DNA of 8,477 nucleotides from Polaromonas sp. (GTDB lineage: Bacteria > Pseudomonadota > Gammaproteobacteria > Burkholderiales > Burkholderiaceae_C), in NCBI GenBank assembly GCA_023259235.1, contig JAHFQQ010000150.1, positions 1-8,477 of the forward strand, read 5' to 3'. A model generated the notes under the pieces. It had not been told where the DNA came from. It made no database searches and worked only from the letters and a program-made list of their open reading frames with translations. Below are positions 4,828-8,477 of the stretch, piece after piece (the stretch's first letter is position 1; every line of letters starts with the position of its first letter). The translations under genes were made by a program, and so were the position numbers.

Positions 4828-5862
4828 ATGAAAATTTTTCATGGCTACCTTCATCCCGATCTGGCGCCGCATTGCGCCCTGACGATTGGCAATTTTGATG
4901 GCGTGCACCGCGGCCACCAGGCCATGCTGGCGCTGCTGAAAAACGAGGCCGAGCATCGCGGCGTGCCGAGCTGCGTCATGAGCTTCGAGCCGCATCCGCG
5001 CGACTATTTTGCCGCGCTCGCCCGCAAACCCGAGCTGGCGCCGGCGCGCATTGCCACGCTGCGCGACAAGCTCACCGAACTGGCGCGCTGCGGCATCGAT
5101 CAATGCGTGATTCTGCGCTTTGATGCGAAGCTGGCGGCGCAAGCGCCCGACGCCTTCATTCAGGAAGTGCTGGTGCGCGGCCTGGGGGTTCAATACGTGC
5201 TGGTGGGCGACGACTTCCGCTTTGGCGCCAAACGCGCGGGCGACTATGCCATGCTGGATGCCGCCGGCGAACGCCTGGGCTTTGACGTTGCACGCATGAA
5301 CAGCTATGAAATCCATGAAACGCGGGTGTCCAGCTCGGCGGTGCGCGATGCGCTGGCGCACGGCGACCTGACGCGGGTGGCAAGTTTGCTGGGCCGCCCT
5401 TACAGTATTTCAGGCCATGTGGTAAAGGGCCGCAAACTTGGCCGCGAGCTGGGTTTTCGCACCCTCAACCTGCGCTTTACCCACTGGAACCCGGCCGCCA
5501 GCGGGATTTTCGCCGTGCATGTGCACGGACTGACCGCGCAGCCACTGACCGGGGTTGCCAATCTGGGCATCCGGCCTTCACTGGACCCGAACGACGTCAA
5601 CGGCGGGCGCGTGCTGCTCGAAACACACTGCCTCGAATGGCCGGCCAGCCTTGGCCCGGAAGGGGCATACGGTAAAATCATTCGCGTGGAACTGCTACAC
5701 AAGCTGCACGACGAATTGAAATACGACAGTCTGGATGCCCTCAAGACAGGCATTGCCAGGGACTGCAACGATGCGCGGGCATTTTTTGCCAATATCCTTC
5801 AAGCGGCTCCGGCCTCCATGCACACGGAAACCAGTCGTCAGACCACGCGCGACCGAATTTAG
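4828..5862 (+). CDS. ribF: Bifunctional riboflavin kinase / FAD synthetase
   Basis: Cytoplasmic enzyme that phosphorylates riboflavin to FMN and adenylates FMN to FAD. The N-terminal FAD synthetase half is a nucleotidyltransferase fold: TIGNFDGVHRGHQ (19-31, with the HxGH-type signature), FEPHPRDYF (53-61), GDDFRFG (127-133) and VSSSAVRDAL (167-176, ISSTxxR-like). The C-terminal riboflavin kinase half begins with GRPYSISGHVVKGRKLGRELGFRTLNL (189-215, nucleotide/riboflavin loop). It continues with GVANLGIRPSL (242-252), LLETHCLEW (263-271, containing the catalytic Glu) and IRVELLHKLHDELKYDSLDALK (285-306). The length of 344 is slightly above the usual 310-330 because of a polar tail (about 325-344). 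The start at ATG 4828 gives the normal family N-terminus MKIF; no good Shine-Dalgarno is seen. The gene is upstream of ileS in the conserved ribF-ileS order. No FMN riboswitch is visible in the 160 bases before it. Confidence 0.95.
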   Translation: MKIFHGYLHPDLAPHCALTIGNFDGVHRGHQAMLALLKNEAEHRGVPSCVMSFEPHPRDYFAALARKPELAPARIATLRDKLTELARCGIDQCVILRFDAKLAAQAPDAFIQEVLVRGLGVQYVLVGDDFRFGAKRAGDYAMLDAAGERLGFDVARMNSYEIHETRVSSSAVRDALAHGDLTRVASLLGRPYSISGHVVKGRKLGRELGFRTLNLRFTHWNPAASGIFAVHVHGLTAQPLTGVANLGIRPSLDPNDVNGGRVLLETHCLEWPASLGPEGAYGKIIRVELLHKLHDELKYDSLDALKTGIARDCNDARAFFANILQAAPASMHTETSRQTTRDRI

Positions 5863-5893
5863 CGCTGCGCTGCAGGTGCCACGCCCCCTCCAA

Positions 5894-5960
5894 CAGGCTC
5901 AGGGCGAGCGGTTATTTTTCAAGTTCCGATCTGACCCCGTTCGGGCTGAGCCTGTCGAAG
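5894..5960. repeat. Inverted pair of REP-like elements between ribF and ileS
   Basis: The left element (5894-5911, CAGGCTCAGGGCGAGCGG) and the right element (5937-5954, CCGTTCGGGCTGAGCCTG) are inverted copies matching at 15 of 18 positions. They are separated by 25 AT-richer bases; the right copy continues as TCGAAG (5955-5960). Its core GGGCTGAGCCTGTCGAAG is a REP-type element common in proteobacterial genomes (translated as RAEPVEA), as I recall. Folded as RNA, the pair would make a stem-loop between the two genes. Confidence 0.65.
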
Positions 5961-5978
5961 CTCCTTTCCGAATTGACC

Positions 5979-8477
5979 ATGCCTGACAATAAAACCGACT
6001 ATCGCAGCACCCTCAACCTGCCCGACACCCCTTTCCCGATGCGCGGCGAGTTGCCCAAGCGCGAGCCCGGCTGGGTCAAGGAATGGGAAGACCAGGGGCT
6101 GTACAAAAAGCTGCGTGCGGCACGCTGCGGCGCGCCCAAGTTTGTGCTGCATGACGGCCCCCCTTATGCCAATGGCCAGATTCACATGGGCCATGCGGTC
6201 AACAAGATCCTGAAAGACATGATCGTCAAGGCGCGCCAGCTCAAAGGCATGGACGCCGCCTACATTCCGGGCTGGGACTGCCACGGTCTGCCGATTGAAA
6301 ACGCCATTGAAAAGAAATACGGACGCAATCTGGCGCGCGACGAAATGCAGGCCAAAAGCCGCGCCTACGCCACGGAACAGATTGACATCCAGCGCACCGA
6401 GTTCAAACGCCTGGGCGTGCTGGGCGACTGGGACCATCCCTATCGCACCATGGATTTCACGAATGAAGCTGCTGAAATCCGCGCTTTCAAGCGCGTGGTG
6501 GAACGCGGCTTTGTCTATCGTGGCCTGAAGCCGGTTTACTGGTGCTTTGACTGCGGCTCCTCGCTGGCCGAGTTCGAGATCGAGTACGCCGACAAGAAGT
6601 CGCAAACGCTGGATGTGGGCTTTTTGTGCGCCGAGCCAGACAAGCTCGCGGCCGCTTTCGGCTTGAGCCAAATCACCAAGGACGCTTTTGCCGTTATCTG
6701 GACCACCACGGCCTGGACCATTCCGGCCAATCAGGCGCTCAACGCCCACCCGGAGCTGACTTATGCGCTGGTGGACACCCCGCGTGGGCTGCTGGTTCTG
6801 GCTCAGGATCTGGTTGGCAAATGCATGGAAAGATTCGGCCTGACAGGCACTGTGCTGGCCACCGCCAACGGCAAGGCACTGGGCGGGATCAACTTCAAAC
6901 ACCCGTTTGCCCATGTCGATGCCGGGTACGACCGCCTGAGCCCGGTCTTTCTGGCGGACTACGTCAGCGCCGAAGACGGCACTGGCCTGGTGCACTCGTC
7001 ACCGGCTTACGGCGTCGAGGATTTCAACTCCTGCATCGCGCACGGCATGAAATACGATGACATCCTCAACCCGGTGCAAGGCAACGGCATGTACGCCAGC
7101 GAACTGCCACTGTTTGGCGGACAGCACATCTGGAAAGCGTGCCCGGTCATCATCGACGCGCTGCGCGACGCCGCACGCCTGTTTGCCAGCGAAAACATCT
7201 CTCACAGCTACCCGCACTGCTGGCGCCACAAGACGCCGGTAATCTACCGCGCCGCCGCCCAGTGGTTCATCCGCATGGACGAAGGCGTGGGCGTGTTCAC
7301 CAAAGACAAGGCTCCCAAGACATTGCGGCAGCTGGCGCTCGACGCCATCGAGCAAACCGCGTTTTACCCGGAAAATGGCAAGACCCGGCTGCGCGACATG
7401 ATTGCCGGTCGGCCCGACTGGTGCATCAGCCGCCAGCGCAGTTGGGGCGTGCCCGTGCCCTTCTTCCTGCACAAGGACAGCGGCGAGTTGCACCCGCGCA
7501 CCATGGAGATTCTGGACGTTGCCGCCAGCATGGTGGAGCAAGGCGGCATCGAGGCCTGGAGCAAGGCCAGCACGGAGTCCATCTTCGCCAGCGCTGGCGC
7601 GCAGGATGCCGGCCAGTACACCAAGAGCAGCGACATTCTGGAAGTCTGGTTTGACTCCGGCACCACGCACACCACCGTGCTCAAGGGCTCGCACCCGGGC
7701 AGCGGCCATCCGGAAGGCCCCGAAGCAGACCTCTATCTGGAAGGCCACGACCAGCATCGCGGCTGGTTCCACTCTTCGCTCCTGACCGCATGCGCCATGT
7801 ACGGACGCGCACCCTACAAAGGCCTCCTGACACACGGCTTTACGGTGGACAGCAAGGGCCACAAAATGAGCAAGAGCGCGGGCAACGGCGTCGATCCGCA
7901 GGAAACATCGAAGAAGCTCGGCGCCGAGATCATCCGCCTGTGGGTGGCAGCCAGCGACTATTCGGGCGACATTGCCGGTGACGACAAGATCCTGGCGCGC
8001 GTGGTCGATACTTACCGGCGCATCCGCAACACGCTCAAGTTCCTGCTCGCCAATGTGAGCGACTTTGACCCTGCCGTGGACGCAGTGCCGCTGGAGCAGA
8101 TGCTGGAAATCGACCGCTACGCCTTGAGCCGCGCAGCGGAGCTGCAAGCCGACATTCTGGCGCACTACGAGGTCTATGAATTCCACCCGGTGGTCGCCAG
8201 GCTGCAGATTTATTGCAGCGAAGATCTGGGATCGTTTTACCTCGACATCCTGAAAGACCGGCTCTACACCACTGGCCCCAAGTCGCTGGCGCGGCGCAGT
8301 GCGCAAACCGCGCTATGGCAGATCACCCACGCCATGCTGCGCTGGATGGCGCCGTTCCTGAGCTTTACGGCCGAAGAGGCGTGGAAGGTGTTTGGCAGTT
8401 CGGAATCCATCTTTATGGAAACCTACGCCGAGCTTGCTGCGCCCGATGCCGCCCTGCTCGCCAAGTGGTCACGCATT
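5979..8477 (+). CDS. ileS: Isoleucyl-tRNA synthetase, 3' end outside window
   Basis: Cytoplasmic class I aminoacyl-tRNA synthetase that charges tRNA-Ile and edits misactivated valine. 833 residues are visible without a stop; E. coli IleRS has about 940, so roughly the last 100, including the C-terminal zinc-binding part, are missing. Motifs in order: N-terminal LNLPDTPFPMRGELPKREP; catalytic PYANGQIHMGH (63-72, HIGH signature as HMGH); GWDCHGLPIE (98-107); CP1 editing domain with WTTTAWTIPAN (241-251) and GTGLVHSSPAYGVEDF; the isoleucyl-adenylate pocket near DLYLEGHDQHRGWFHSS; KMSKS (629-633); then the anticodon-binding helical domain. Start ATG 5979 (MPDNKTDYRSTLNLP) fits betaproteobacterial homologues. 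The Shine-Dalgarno is poor, and the leader contains REP-like DNA. It follows ribF by 116 bases; lspA is a common next gene but lies outside the window. Confidence 0.97.
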   Translation, partial: MPDNKTDYRSTLNLPDTPFPMRGELPKREPGWVKEWEDQGLYKKLRAARCGAPKFVLHDGPPYANGQIHMGHAVNKILKDMIVKARQLKGMDAAYIPGWDCHGLPIENAIEKKYGRNLARDEMQAKSRAYATEQIDIQRTEFKRLGVLGDWDHPYRTMDFTNEAAEIRAFKRVVERGFVYRGLKPVYWCFDCGSSLAEFEIEYADKKSQTLDVGFLCAEPDKLAAAFGLSQITKDAFAVIWTTTAWTIPANQALNAHPELTYALVDTPRGLLVLAQDLVGKCMERFGLTGTVLATANGKALGGINFKHPFAHVDAGYDRLSPVFLADYVSAEDGTGLVHSSPAYGVEDFNSCIAHGMKYDDILNPVQGNGMYASELPLFGGQHIWKACPVIIDALRDAARLFASENISHSYPHCWRHKTPVIYRAAAQWFIRMDEGVGVFTKDKAPKTLRQLALDAIEQTAFYPENGKTRLRDMIAGRPDWCISRQRSWGVPVPFFLHKDSGELHPRTMEILDVAASMVEQGGIEAWSKASTESIFASAGAQDAGQYTKSSDILEVWFDSGTTHTTVLKGSHPGSGHPEGPEADLYLEGHDQHRGWFHSSLLTACAMYGRAPYKGLLTHGFTVDSKGHKMSKSAGNGVDPQETSKKLGAEIIRLWVAASDYSGDIAGDDKILARVVDTYRRIRNTLKFLLANVSDFDPAVDAVPLEQMLEIDRYALSRAAELQADILAHYEVYEFHPVVARLQIYCSEDLGSFYLDILKDRLYTTGPKSLARRSAQTALWQITHAMLRWMAPFLSFTAEEAWKVFGSSESIFMETYAELAAPDAALLAKWSRI

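Noticed and set aside
4609..5361. Minus-strand open frame of 250 aa overlapping ribF and the start of the HNH gene
   Set aside because: It is antisense to the conserved FAD-synthetase half of RibF and has a low-complexity His/Ala/Arg-rich translation without a domain.
5919..8306. Two long minus-strand open frames (6995-5919, 358 aa; 8306-6999, 435 aa)
   Set aside because: They lie antisense to ileS, which has all IleRS motifs in order. The translations show no domain and are typical mirror frames of GC-rich coding DNA.

Overview
The window looks like chromosomal DNA of a GC-rich betaproteobacterium, probably Comamonadaceae (Polaromonas/Rhodoferax/Acidovorax type). The grounds are the protein style of PurN, RibF and IleS, the ribF-ileS order, and dispersed repeats that I associate with that family. 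No search was run, so the taxonomy is inference.

Layout. Positions 1-747 hold the 3' part of a SAM-dependent methyltransferase gene. Twelve bases after its stop lies a 79-bp structure with the anatomy of an integron attC recombination site (760-838). The methyltransferase therefore reads as an integron gene cassette, perhaps the last of an array whose integrase would lie to the left of the window. Positions 839-1031 hold no convincing gene. purN (de novo purine synthesis) follows on the minus strand. It is divergent from a two-gene operon on the plus strand coding for two different acyl-CoA dehydrogenase family subunits, resembling pimeloyl-CoA dehydrogenase large and small subunits. The divergent spacer carries two strong palindromes, which are candidate operators.

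The second dehydrogenase gene converges on a minus-strand HNH nuclease-domain gene; a small hairpin covers both stop codons. The HNH gene appears to start with TTG, and it is divergent from ribF (FMN/FAD synthesis). ribF is followed by ileS (isoleucyl-tRNA synthetase), which runs off the right edge. The 116-bp ribF-ileS gap contains an inverted pair of REP-like elements.

How the parts relate. purN, ribF and ileS are housekeeping genes. FAD made by RibF is the cofactor of the dehydrogenases, but nothing in the sequence links their regulation. The most notable accessory signal is the methyltransferase cassette with its attC site. Next are the divergent-promoter palindromes and an AT-rich, repeat-like patch inside the second dehydrogenase gene that has a related fragment downstream of purN.
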